Assembly: GCF_024055595.1 (NCBI RefSeq)
Contig: NZ_JAMXOF010000002.1
Location: 682,001-746,000, forward strand
DNA: 64,000 nucleotides
Direction of reading: 5' to 3'
Source: Mucilaginibacter aurantiaciroseus
GTDB lineage: Bacteria; Bacteroidota; Bacteroidia; Sphingobacteriales; Sphingobacteriaceae
Position numbers and translations under genes: made by a program. A model generated the notes under the pieces. It saw nothing but the letters and a program-made list of their open reading frames with translations, searched no databases and was not told the DNA's origin. Shown in pieces: positions 43,466-51,828 of the stretch. How positions within the stretch are numbered: position 1 is the first letter of the stretch; each line of letters opens with the position of its first letter.

Positions 43466-45559
43466 TTACTGCACCTGGATATTTATTGCCGGCAGGTTAA
43501 AAGTTAAGCTGAATGGCGCCTGGCCGTTGCGGGTTTCGTACTCGCTGTAGGTGGCCGTGTTGATTACGATGGTTTGCCATTTCACCGAGTTTTTGTTCAC
43601 CAGCATTTGCACCTTGGGCGAGTACTTGATGGCTTGCAGGCCTTTTATATCTGCAACGCCCAGGTCCTCGGCCATTACCCTTATTTTTTGGCCCGCCGTT
43701 TTGCTGATCACCTCCTCAATGCTGTCCTGGTGTTCCCAATCGCTTACGTAGTTTTTGATGATCACGGCGTTTTGCACATCAAGGCTAACTTCCTGGTTAT
43801 ACACAAAGCGGTAATAGTTCCAGCTGCCGCTTAGGCCTATCCAGCGCAGGTAAACCGACTGATCGTCCACCGCGTCATCTATCCTGATGGTTTGTGTTTT
43901 GGTAACCGTATGCGTGGTATCGCCATCCCTATACTTTAAGGCTACATTAATGTAATAAACATCATTGGCAAAATTAGTGTTGATGAGCAAGCGGTTTAAA
44001 CCCAACTGCGCAGGCACGGGCACCATGCTTTGGCTTTGCCGGGCTATCACCAGTTTGCCGCCATCCCGGTTAAGTAACCACCCTCCATCATCGTTTAACA
44101 AATAACCGGTTTGCGGGCCGCCGGGCAATGGGTTGCGGTTAATATCCAGCGGGGTAAACTCGGCAAACAAGTTGCGGCCCGTAAGTTCATCGCCATAAAT
44201 AAAACCGATATCAAACGGGTAACCGTTGCTGTAGGCCGGTTCGGCGAAGTCGGTGATCCAGCCGGCTTTTTCGGCTCCGGTTGGCAACAATGCAAAAGGT
44301 ACGTAGGTTGCCAGGTTACCGCCATAACGTTCGCCTAGTTGTTTGGCGGCGTATAGCACGTAATATGGTTGCTCGATGGTGTTGTTAACAGCCGTGTGCC
44401 CGTCCCATTCTTCGGCGTAGGCAATTTTGTAGCTGGCGCTTAGGTTTAGGTCGCGGTAGTTGGTTAGCGCGTAATCGCTTTCATCACGGGCGCGCAGTAG
44501 GCTTTGCAAAAAGTTGGAGATATCGGCACGGGTAACGCCCTTGTTATTTGGGCGGTTGGTGGATGTAATGGTGCTTTCGCGCCCGGTTATCTTATCATAA
44601 AATGTAATGCGGGTGGTAACTTTATAGTAAGGCCTTAAACGATTTATATTGATGAAACCCGTGCTGTAACCCGGGAAAGGTGTATCAATAACCATGGCGT
44701 TTGCAACATCGTTAGAAAAATATTTCTCCATCACTTTAAAAGTGCCCGTGCAGGTGGGGGTTTCTATGTAAACCATATCGCCCGGTATAACTGCACCCAG
44801 ATCAGTATTTGTAAATACGAGGGTGAGGCCGTTTACGGTGTGCAGCTGCAGGTCGGTAACTATAAAGTCTTTACGCTGGTAAGTGAACACGACCGGGTTA
44901 AAAGCAGCGTTCCACCTGGAGATGTTGCCGCCCGGCAAGGTTACCGACGGGTCTGACTGCAGCAGGTTGTTTACCGTAGGGATAAACACCTGTTTGCTTA
45001 CCGTATTACCCGCGCTATCGGTTATCGTAACGGTGTGGTTGCCACTGGCCAGGCCTGCAAATACGGGCGATACCTGCGACAATATCCCATCGATATTATA
45101 CCCTATTGGATACTGCGATGCCTTGGCGTTAATTGTTATTTGCGCGTCGCGGGTACCCGGTGATGTTTCGGGGTTGTCTACATGGATGCTTGTAATTTCG
45201 AGGTCGCTGTAAGCCGGTACGGGCGGTGGTGTGCCCGTACCCGCGGTAAGGGAATGGAAAGCAAATGCCTTACTGGCGGCAGATACCACATTGTGTTTAC
45301 TGTTAAAAGTTACATGCCCTATCTCGCCATCCCATATCAGCAGCTTCATCCCGGGGATGGGCTCGGTTGTTATAAAGCTTGTGGTATTATCTTCGTTTAT
45401 AAATTTATAGGTAACGGCGGCATAATCGCCGTTTGCAGGTTGCCCGGTTACGGCATCGTATATGGCCGCGTAAACCTTGGCGTAAAGCGTCATGCTGCCA
45501 TAGGTATCGGTAATTACCGCCGGCTTGTTATAGCTTTCTATGTGTGCTGTTAAACTCAT
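43466..45559 (-). CDS. Tail/receptor-binding-like protein, 697 residues
   Basis: This large beta-rich protein begins MSLTAHIESYNKPAVITDTY and has Ig-like blocks (LEITSIHVDNPETSPGTRDA then GLASGNHTVTITDSAGNTVS). The middle region carries ISNFLQSLLRARDESDYALT. The C-terminus has VRWIGLSGSW-like strands. No catalytic motif is seen. The size, repeats and place next to the tail terminator suggest a distal tail or adhesion component. Confidence 0.55.
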   Translation of the reverse strand: MSLTAHIESYNKPAVITDTYGSMTLYAKVYAAIYDAVTGQPANGDYAAVTYKFINEDNTTSFITTEPIPGMKLLIWDGEIGHVTFNSKHNVVSAASKAFAFHSLTAGTGTPPPVPAYSDLEITSIHVDNPETSPGTRDAQITINAKASQYPIGYNIDGILSQVSPVFAGLASGNHTVTITDSAGNTVSKQVFIPTVNNLLQSDPSVTLPGGNISRWNAAFNPVVFTYQRKDFIVTDLQLHTVNGLTLVFTNTDLGAVIPGDMVYIETPTCTGTFKVMEKYFSNDVANAMVIDTPFPGYSTGFININRLRPYYKVTTRITFYDKITGRESTITSTNRPNNKGVTRADISNFLQSLLRARDESDYALTNYRDLNLSASYKIAYAEEWDGHTAVNNTIEQPYYVLYAAKQLGERYGGNLATYVPFALLPTGAEKAGWITDFAEPAYSNGYPFDIGFIYGDELTGRNLFAEFTPLDINRNPLPGGPQTGYLLNDDGGWLLNRDGGKLVIARQSQSMVPVPAQLGLNRLLINTNFANDVYYINVALKYRDGDTTHTVTKTQTIRIDDAVDDQSVYLRWIGLSGSWNYYRFVYNQEVSLDVQNAVIIKNYVSDWEHQDSIEEVISKTAGQKIRVMAEDLGVADIKGLQAIKYSPKVQMLVNKNSVKWQTIVINTATYSEYETRNGQAPFSLTFNLPAINIQVQ

Positions 45560-45593
45560 TTTTTATGGTTGTTTGGTTAGGTAGGTGATGGGT

Positions 45594-46034
45594 TTAATAA
45601 ACATCGTAATACATAGTGTTGAGCGTTACGGTTAGGCCAACACCGGTAGTGTTTACATCAAACTTGTTGTACACCGGCACGCATTTAGCCTTTTCGCCCG
45701 CCCTAATGCGGAAGTAGCGGCCCTCGCCATCGCGGTATTTACCCGCCTTTACCATAAACTCGTTAGCCATGCGCAGCGCCCGCTGTATGTAAGTTTCATT
45801 TTCGGCAGTGAACTGACCAAATTCAGTCTTGTACAAAAACTCGAGGTACAGGGTAAACACATTATCTACCGAGCCATTTACCTGTGGCGACACCACAATA
45901 GGCTGCATAGGGTACATAAACACGCAAGGGAAGGCGGTATCATCTGCCAGGGTGTTCAGTTCTTTTTCGGTACCGTATAAAAAGGTAGGGGAGGCATTGA
46001 GGGTTTGGGTAATGGTTTCTATTTGATTGCGCAT
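45594..46034 (-). CDS. Tail completion/terminator-like protein
   Basis: The 146-residue protein starts at ATG 46034 (MRNQIETITQTLNASPTFLY); a longer frame would begin inside a REP-like element. It contains AFPCVFMYPMQPIVVSPQVN and ends in alternating strands (VNTTGVGLTVTLNTMYYDV). Size and fold fit a tail terminator or completion protein, though the family match is weak. Confidence 0.5.
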   Translation of the reverse strand: MRNQIETITQTLNASPTFLYGTEKELNTLADDTAFPCVFMYPMQPIVVSPQVNGSVDNVFTLYLEFLYKTEFGQFTAENETYIQRALRMANEFMVKAGKYRDGEGRYFRIRAGEKAKCVPVYNKFDVNTTGVGLTVTLNTMYYDVY

Positions 46035-46065
46035 GGGGTTGGTGATTAGAGGTTGGATGAACCTG

Positions 46066-46130
46066 CAATTGTGAGCCTGCCGAACCATTAGCCGGGCAAA
46101 CAGGTATTCGACAAGCGCAGACTTACAATT
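46066..46130. repeat. REP-like inverted repeat
   Basis: AATTGTGAGCCTGCCGAACC and ATTCGACAAGCGCAGACTTA, with AATT outside, pair imperfectly. It belongs to the same class as the element at 34927-34992 (GAACCAT...TTCGACAAGC). Confidence 0.6.
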
Positions 46131-46197
46131 TTAAATTTATATTTTATGTAAAGGGTCTTATTTCCCTTTCCTTTGGAGAGGGCTAAGGAAAGGCCTC

Positions 46198-47030
46198 CTA
46201 CATCATCTCACTATACCGCTTCTGGTACTCCGCTTCGGTTTTGTTGAGGAGCAGTTTGGTGAGGACGCGTTCGTAGGGCATGGCCAGTACCTGGTTCCAT
46301 TTGGTGATGTCGCCGCCGGCGAGGGCGTTTATGGTGTTGATGTATTTAAACTTCTCGAACGACTGGATGCCCGCGCGTTTTTCCATAGCCGTTGCAGCCG
46401 ATGCCAAAAGCCGGTTCTCGGTTTCGATAAGTTGGGATAGCTCATAAAAAAATGTTTGGCTATGGGCAGTGCCTCCGTTACCCTTAGTTTTTTAATGGTT
46501 TCGGTAAAGGCGGCGGCGGCATATTCATCATACACATTACCCGTGGCAAGGCAATAAAAGTAATAGGCCAGCACCTTGCAGCAGGCGGTGAGGGAGGGGT
46601 TAAAATAGTCCTTCCAGTTCTCTTCGCCGTAAATTTTTACGTGTTCGGTTATCTCGTCGGCAATAACATCCCGCGCGGCCATAAAAGCACCGGCGGGCTC
46701 TACCGACAGGTTACTGATCACCTTTACGGTAACAGGTTTATGATCTACTTCCAGGCTTACCTTCTTCGGGATCTCATCGCTATTGTACAGGTATTTTATC
46801 TGGTGCGATAAGCTGAGCACTGCATCGGCGAAAGCCATAAAATCGTTGGCATCGCGTACCGTTTTAAGATCTGCTACAGGCAAGCCCGAGAGGATGCTGA
46901 TGGCATCCAGATCGCCCAGGTTTGGGTTATCCTGCAGGGCCATCATTTGCCCAAGCGTTACTTCGTTGAGTTGCGAGGGGATGGCTACCCGCAGCTTGCC
47001 ATGTGTGGTTATGAGCGTTTTTTCTATCAT
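46198..47030 (-). CDS. Tail assembly chaperone-like gene with -1 frameshift
   Basis: The first frame (47030-46329) gives 233 residues, beginning MIEKTLITTHGKLRVAIPSQ. A second frame to 46198 overlaps its 3' end and reads YELSQLIETENRLLASAATA. A run of seven T on the minus strand (46452-46446, codons CAT-TTT-TTT-ATG) allows a -1 slip of T-TTT-TTT, giving a fused product of 195 plus 82 residues. Such a G/GT-type shift is the hallmark of tail assembly chaperones, which wind around the tape measure. The C-terminal 38 residues of the unshifted product are basic and low-complexity, supporting use of the shift. In most siphoviruses this gene directly precedes the tape measure, but here it does not. 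Confidence 0.65.
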
Positions 47031-47122
47031 ATTATTTGTGGGATTACACCGATTTAGATGATTAGGTTGATTGCACCGATTGAACGATTATATTGATTAT
47101 ACCGATGGATTGATCTTTCCGA

Positions 47123-48337
47123 TTAGCCGATCAGTTCGCCTAAGATACCGCCGTTGGCTGGTGGGTGTTGTTGGGTGGGCAGCCTGCTTTTTACCTGGCT
47201 GTTTCCTTTAGTATTCAACTTGTTCAACGCTACATACCGCAGGGGGTCTATCAGGTGGTTGCAGGTATCAATGGGTTGGTTTAGGGTGCGGCCGCTGTTA
47301 TCGGTGCGCCATTTGTATTTGCCCAGTTCCTTACGCAGGTTTACGCTGTTGCGGGTAACATTTATTTTGTAGCGTTTCAGGATGTCTATCGAGTTCTTGA
47401 TGCTATCGGCACCCTTTTTGGCCCCGGTTACAAACCAGCCCCTCCGCTTTAGTTCCTCTATCGATTTTGGTTCGGCGCTGTCGGCAATAATCTCTGTCGA
47501 TTTGCTGATGAATTGTTCCTTTAACTTGCCCGATATATCGGTATTGGTGAGGCCGGTTTCGTAAAACAACTCATCCACCCAAAGCTCGCCGTTTTGCTTG
47601 TACACCAGCAGGCAGCCGGTTTCGTCGATACTGTAACCAAAATCCAGCCCGGCGGCAATTAGTTTGGCATCCTGCGGGATGGCCTCGCAAACCTGCCAGT
47701 TGCTAAACACCAGGCCTGTTATTTTGCCGGTGAGGCCGCGGGCGTAAACCTTCCACAGTTCCAGGTCTTCGTTTTTCAGGGCTTCTATCTTTTTCCGCAT
47801 CGGCTCATCATTAAAGGGGTTGTGCCGATGGTCGGATATTAAAAGCTGCACGCCGGGCTTGCCTATCAGCTTCTCGTGCACCCAAAAGCCGCTGTTGGGG
47901 TTGTAGTCAATATAGATCCGTTTTTTGGTACGCAGGGCAAGTTCGGTATAAACATCCCAGCCAATGCCGTTGGCCTCGTTCACAAACAGGTAATCACGCT
48001 TGCCACTCTTGGCGTCCTGCGCGTTAGCATAGCTTTTAAACTCAATGAGGCTGCCATTATGGAACTCAAAGATCCGGTCGGTTTTGTTGTAGTTTTTGAT
48101 GAGGCGTTTAAATACGTCCGAACCATCGTAGATCTGCTGCGCATCGCGGATAGCGCCCGACTTTAGATTGGGGATATCCTGGCCAACCACGGTTATCACC
48201 AGCTTTTCGGTTTCCACAGCCAGGCAAAAAAGCACCTGTTCAATGGCGTAGGTTTTGCCCGAACTTGTACCGCCCTGGTTGATCACCACATTGGCGGCAG
48301 ACTCGTAATTATGTTTAAATAGGGTAGATGTTTTCAT
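47123..48337 (-). CDS. terL: Terminase large subunit
   Basis: This 404-residue packaging motor has a Walker A at residues 22-29 (GGTSSGKT), a Walker B-like DYLFVNEAN at 115-123, and the nuclease domain with Asp232 (GLDFGYS), Asp286 (IIADSAEP) and Asp364 (NHLIDPLRY). It is full length and matches the PBSX-type family by motif spacing. It drives DNA into the head and cuts it. The gene follows the small subunit with a 68-base gap. Confidence 0.93.
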   Translation of the reverse strand: MKTSTLFKHNYESAANVVINQGGTSSGKTYAIEQVLFCLAVETEKLVITVVGQDIPNLKSGAIRDAQQIYDGSDVFKRLIKNYNKTDRIFEFHNGSLIEFKSYANAQDAKSGKRDYLFVNEANGIGWDVYTELALRTKKRIYIDYNPNSGFWVHEKLIGKPGVQLLISDHRHNPFNDEPMRKKIEALKNEDLELWKVYARGLTGKITGLVFSNWQVCEAIPQDAKLIAAGLDFGYSIDETGCLLVYKQNGELWVDELFYETGLTNTDISGKLKEQFISKSTEIIADSAEPKSIEELKRRGWFVTGAKKGADSIKNSIDILKRYKINVTRNSVNLRKELGKYKWRTDNSGRTLNQPIDTCNHLIDPLRYVALNKLNTKGNSQVKSRLPTQQHPPANGGILGELIG

Positions 48338-48405
48338 TAGGTTATTTAGTAGGGGGGGTTAAGGGTGCAAATACATAATGCCTTTACAAACTTTTTTTAT
48401 GAAGC

Positions 48406-48867
48406 TTAATTAAGCGATACTTCTTTTTCGTTAAATGCCACTTTTACCCCCGGATCAGAAATTTCGATAGTTAGGGTTTTAGGCAGATCCTTAAAAAGAT
48501 CATCAGCCTTTTCGTTCCAGCCCAGGTTCTTTAAAAAGAATATCGCCCCGGTTGACGACTGGAAATGGAGCCGTTTTTCATACTCGGCCTCTACCCTTAA
48601 GCGTGCCTTTTTTGCCAGGTGTGCAAACTTGCCATCCTTTTCGTACGCCTCAAGTTCGGTTATACTAATAAAGCCTAAGGCTAATGTCAGGCCGGATAGG
48701 GTAGCCGGCTCGGGCTGGCGGTCCCATACCTTTTGATCGATAAGATCATTTTTGTCTTTAGCAGTTTTCGACGGTACTTTTTCGATATGATATTTTCCCT
48801 CTATAAAGCGAAAATATGTTGCAATACGCGCCCTGAAAGCTTTGATGGTGCTTAAGTGTTTTTTCAT
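48406..48867 (-). CDS. terS: Terminase small subunit
   Basis: The 153-residue protein has a helical DNA-binding N-terminus (YFRFIEGKYHIEKVPSKTAK). Then comes PATLSGLTLALGFISITELE with a YEKDGKF helix and the segment LRVEAEYEKRLHFQSSTGAI before FFLKNLGW, all typical of Bacteroidota phage small terminases. It recognises phage DNA and feeds the large subunit. It is the first gene of the late operon. Confidence 0.88.
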   Translation of the reverse strand: MKKHLSTIKAFRARIATYFRFIEGKYHIEKVPSKTAKDKNDLIDQKVWDRQPEPATLSGLTLALGFISITELEAYEKDGKFAHLAKKARLRVEAEYEKRLHFQSSTGAIFFLKNLGWNEKADDLFKDLPKTLTIEISDPGVKVAFNEKEVSLN

Positions 48868-48914
48868 GAAGTTTGCGTTTAATGATTATTATGCCGATTG
48901 ACATTTGTTGTATA

Positions 48915-48946
48915 CAAAGATAATACTTATTCTTTAATAATACAAA
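48915..48946 (-). promoter_or_regulatory. Promoter of the phage late operon
   Basis: On the minus strand TTTG (48946-48943) and TATCTTTG (48922-48915) are 20 bases apart, a close match to the Bacteroidota sigma consensus. A TTGTATACAA palindrome (48908-48917) overlaps the -7 box and could be an operator. The small terminase ATG lies 48 bases downstream. Confidence 0.7.
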
Positions 48947-49022
48947 TTTTTTAAAGAAATTTCTTGAATAATCTTGTAAATAACATAGGGTGATGTTACA
49001 GGTGGATTTTAGGTTTCTTGAT

Positions 49023-49030
49023 TACATTTG
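49023..49030 (+). promoter_or_regulatory. -7 box of the chromate operon
   Basis: TACATTTG fits TAnnTTTG and lies 18 bases upstream of the ATG at 49048. It is divergent from the phage late promoter, with about 76 bases between the two -7 boxes. Confidence 0.55.
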
Positions 49031-49047
49031 TATCTCATAATACAAAG

Positions 49048-49908
49048 ATGAAATGGATTACCCGTGAGCGCCCAAAGATTGACCGTATTGCCTGCCCCTG
49101 GCTGATCAGGCGGTTTATTGATGTTGAAGCGGAGATCATCTTTGTACCGTTGGACCAAGTGTTGGCAATAGCAAAGGAAATAAACGCCACACCTTTTGAC
49201 CTGCCCGGTATAGAATATACGCACTACGAAGATCAATGCACTTTCGACTATTTTATTAAAAAGTACGGGCTGAAGGATGCGGCACTAAACCGGTTAGCTG
49301 CCATTGTGCGTGGCGCGGATACCGACCGCCATGATTTTGCGCCGCAGTCTGCCGGATTGGAAGCGATCTTTTCAGGCCTGGCTTATAACATAAAAGACGA
49401 CCACGAGCTGCTGGAATTTGGGATGACCATTTATGATGGGCTATACAGTTGGGCCAAACACCTGCACCAATTAAAACATACGCAGGCAGGGCCGGTTGAA
49501 CAGATGTTGCTGGAAGTGTTCCATAAGTACATCAAACAAAACAACTCAAAGAAAGCGCCTGAATGGGCTAAAGAGCTGAAAGAGATGATCCAGGATCAAT
49601 TAGATACCAATATGGCCCTAAGTTTGCAGCAGGTGTCTGATGAACTGGAGATCAACCCGACGTATTTATCCCGCGAATTTTCCAAGTACTTTGATAACCT
49701 ATCCTTTGGCGACTATATCCGCAAACTCCGTATTGATAAGGCTATGTACCTGATTGCAACTACGGATTATTTATTAACAGAGATCGCTTACCTCACGGGC
49801 TTTTCTGACCAGAGCCATTTCAACCGCATCTTTAAAAAGCAAACAGGCCAAAATCCGTCTCTTTACAAAAAAAGCATTCTCAAAAGTAAAGCGGATACAA
49901 ATAGATAA
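49048..49908 (+). CDS. ChrB-type chromate sensor domain fused to an AraC DNA-binding domain
   Basis: This is a 286-residue protein. Residues 1-137 match the ChrB chromate-resistance domain: MKWITRERPKIDRIACPWLI RR, then YEDQCTFDYF, ADTDRHDFAP and DDHELLEFGMTIYDGLYSW. Residues 186-276 are an AraC/XylS double HTH (LSLQQVSDELEINPTYLSRE, then LLTEIAYLTGFSDQSHFNRI and FKKQTGQNPSLYKK). Classic ChrB regulators have a different N-terminal DNA-binding part, so this order is unusual. It probably senses chromate or related oxyanions and controls chrA, which follows 46 bases downstream. The ATG at 49048 was preferred to a TTG at 49018 because it fits the promoter. Confidence 0.85.
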   Translation: MKWITRERPKIDRIACPWLIRRFIDVEAEIIFVPLDQVLAIAKEINATPFDLPGIEYTHYEDQCTFDYFIKKYGLKDAALNRLAAIVRGADTDRHDFAPQSAGLEAIFSGLAYNIKDDHELLEFGMTIYDGLYSWAKHLHQLKHTQAGPVEQMLLEVFHKYIKQNNSKKAPEWAKELKEMIQDQLDTNMALSLQQVSDELEINPTYLSREFSKYFDNLSFGDYIRKLRIDKAMYLIATTDYLLTEIAYLTGFSDQSHFNRIFKKQTGQNPSLYKKSILKSKADTNR

Positions 49909-49954
49909 TTCCGTACAAGTTTTTAAATTTTTTATTGGGTAATATTGTTGCACA

Positions 49955-51115
49955 ATGACGAAGCTGTATTCTTTGTGGGACATTACACGCTATTTTCTGA
50001 AGCTGGGTGCATGGGGTTTTGGCGGGCCGGTGGCTTTGGTAGGTTATATGCAGCGCGACCTTGTAGAAGATAAAGGCTGGCTTACAGAGGAAGAATACAA
50101 AGAGGGCCTGGCCTTAGCGCAACTGGCACCCGGCCCGTTGGCGGCGCAATTAGGCATTTACATCGGCTTTGTTCACTATGGACTGATAGGCGCTACTTTA
50201 ACGGGGCTGGCTTTTGTGTTGCCATCCTTTTTTATGGTATTACTGTTGGGCATGGCTTATCAATTGTATGGCGGTTTAGCCTGGATGCAGGCCGTATTTT
50301 ACGGGGTAGGGGCGGCAGTGATAGGCATTATTGCCATGAGTAGCTATAAACTCACCATAAAGTCCATCAGTAAGCTACAATTAACAGCCATGAAAGCCAA
50401 ATGGTTGTTGTGGTTATTTTACGCTGCCGGCATTGTAATTACCGTTATTACCGAACGCGAAGAGATCCTTCTATTCCTGGCCTGCGGTTTTTTATATATG
50501 GCGATCAAAGCGCCGCCTAAATGGCTTAAAAATTCCGCGGTAATGCCGGCCGGTATATTCATCAGCACTGGCTTTTGGAAATACGATGGCAAGGCCTTGC
50601 AAGAGATTGGCTGGTTTTTTTTGAAAGCCGGGGCATTTGTATTTGGCAGCGGCCTGGCTATCGTTCCGTTTTTGCATGGCGGGGTAGTTAAAGAGTTTGG
50701 CTGGCTTAACGAACACCAGTTTTTAGATGCGGTAGCGGTGGCTATGATAACCCCGGGGCCGGTGGTAATTACTGTGGGCTTTATCGGTTATTTAGTAGCC
50801 GGTTTTCCCGGCGCATGCGTGGCGGCTTTAGCTACATTTTTGCCTTGCTATGTGTTTACGGTAGCTTTGGCGCCATCATTTAAAAAGATAGCGAAGAATA
50901 CCAGCATCAAAGCATTTGTTGAAGGTATAACCGCCGCCGTGATAGGCGCTTTGGTTGGCTCGGTGATCGTCATCGGTTTGCGATCCATCATCGATGTCCC
51001 AACTGCACTAATAGGCATAGCTGCCGTATTAGCCCTCATATATATTAAAAAACTACAAGAACCTTACATCATCATGATTGCCGCGATCATCGGCATTCTA
51101 ATCAAAACGCTTTAA
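49955..51115 (+). CDS. chrA: ChrA chromate/anion transporter
   Basis: This 386-residue membrane protein has two CHR domains, each with the signature FGGP/GSG-type turns (KLGAWGFGGPVALVGYMQRD and KAGAFVFGSGLAIVPFLHGG) and LAPGP/TPGP loops (ALAQLAPGPLAAQLGIYIGF and AVAMITPGPVVITVGFIGYL). About ten helices are visible. It pumps chromate out of the cell by the known CHR mechanism. It is in one operon with the ChrB-AraC regulator upstream and an outer-membrane protein 2 bases downstream. Confidence 0.93.
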   Translation: MTKLYSLWDITRYFLKLGAWGFGGPVALVGYMQRDLVEDKGWLTEEEYKEGLALAQLAPGPLAAQLGIYIGFVHYGLIGATLTGLAFVLPSFFMVLLLGMAYQLYGGLAWMQAVFYGVGAAVIGIIAMSSYKLTIKSISKLQLTAMKAKWLLWLFYAAGIVITVITEREEILLFLACGFLYMAIKAPPKWLKNSAVMPAGIFISTGFWKYDGKALQEIGWFFLKAGAFVFGSGLAIVPFLHGGVVKEFGWLNEHQFLDAVAVAMITPGPVVITVGFIGYLVAGFPGACVAALATFLPCYVFTVALAPSFKKIAKNTSIKAFVEGITAAVIGALVGSVIVIGLRSIIDVPTALIGIAAVLALIYIKKLQEPYIIMIAAIIGILIKTL

Positions 51116-51116
51116 T

Positions 51117-51620
51117 ATGTTTAAACACTTTTACACAACGGTTTTATTACTGGCAATTGTCAAAATAAGTTTTGCTCAGCAACCTGCAACTTATCCAAGG
51201 GTAACGGGCTATTTTAGCATAGTGCAACCATTAACCACTTTATCGGGCGGCAATTTCCATAGCAATTTTAGTAATGTATACGTAATCGGTTTTCCGTTTG
51301 GTATGAACATTTTAAAGAGCGATAACTTCGGGATAAGCTTTGAAGTGGCCCCGGTAATCCGTACCGAAAAGAACATCTCCAAAGTGAGTTCGGTATTATT
51401 CCATCCCGGCGCGATGTTTCGCTTTAAGCATGGCTTTACCTTTATTGGCCGTATGGCCTTTGAAACCAGCGGCCGGTTTGGGGTAACGCCGGTGTTTAAC
51501 CAGATCATAAAAAAAGGCAGGAATGCCAGTCTTTTTGTTTCTGTACCGTTTCCAATTAGGTTTGGTAACGATCAGTCAGCATCAGTAAGTACGGGAATCC
51601 AATTAGGCGTATCATTTTAG
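51117..51620 (+). CDS. Small outer-membrane barrel protein
   Basis: The 167-residue protein has a signal peptide (MFKHFYTTVLLLAIVKISFA) and alternating strands with aromatic ends, finishing in VSTGIQLGVSF. An eight-stranded barrel is likely. It starts 2 bases after chrA, so it is translationally linked and may take part in the same stress response or envelope change. No family is recognised. Confidence 0.7.
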   Translation: MFKHFYTTVLLLAIVKISFAQQPATYPRVTGYFSIVQPLTTLSGGNFHSNFSNVYVIGFPFGMNILKSDNFGISFEVAPVIRTEKNISKVSSVLFHPGAMFRFKHGFTFIGRMAFETSGRFGVTPVFNQIIKKGRNASLFVSVPFPIRFGNDQSASVSTGIQLGVSF

Positions 51621-51779
51621 CAATACTAATAGTTGTATGCTTCGGGTATGAGGTAAATTTTGTGAGATCAACTTTGGGAAAGTGTGGTATTTTCTTATGC
51701 TATTTGCAATCTCCATCAAAAAAAACATTTGATGTGTAACAGGCTGTTGCAATCAGGTGTCTATCCATCACAAATATAT

Positions 51780-51787
51780 TATCTTTG
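51780..51787 (+). promoter_or_regulatory. -7 box of the Omp85 gene
   Basis: TATCTTTG fits the consensus and lies 41 bases upstream of the ATG at 51829. I see no strong -33 partner. Confidence 0.45.
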
Positions 51788-51828
51788 CAGCGCTTCCCCT
51801 CCGGCGATTAACCCTCACATCCCTAACA

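Larger units (their letters stand above)
24521..48946 (-). mobile_element. Tailed-phage structural and lysis cluster (prophage or phage-derived particle)
   Basis: The cluster spans 24.4 kb and is transcribed leftward. It contains both terminase subunits, portal, ClpP-type protease/scaffold, major capsid, connector, tail tube, tape measure, tail/baseplate proteins, fiber, holin and lysozyme. All reading frames are intact, so it may be able to make particles of siphovirus type. No integrase, recombinase, replication or repressor gene lies inside it. The only phage-like regulator is an S24 repressor at 58119, separated by chromosomal-looking genes. Tail genes precede head genes, which is unusual. 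Four accessory genes sit in two slots. Confidence 0.85.
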
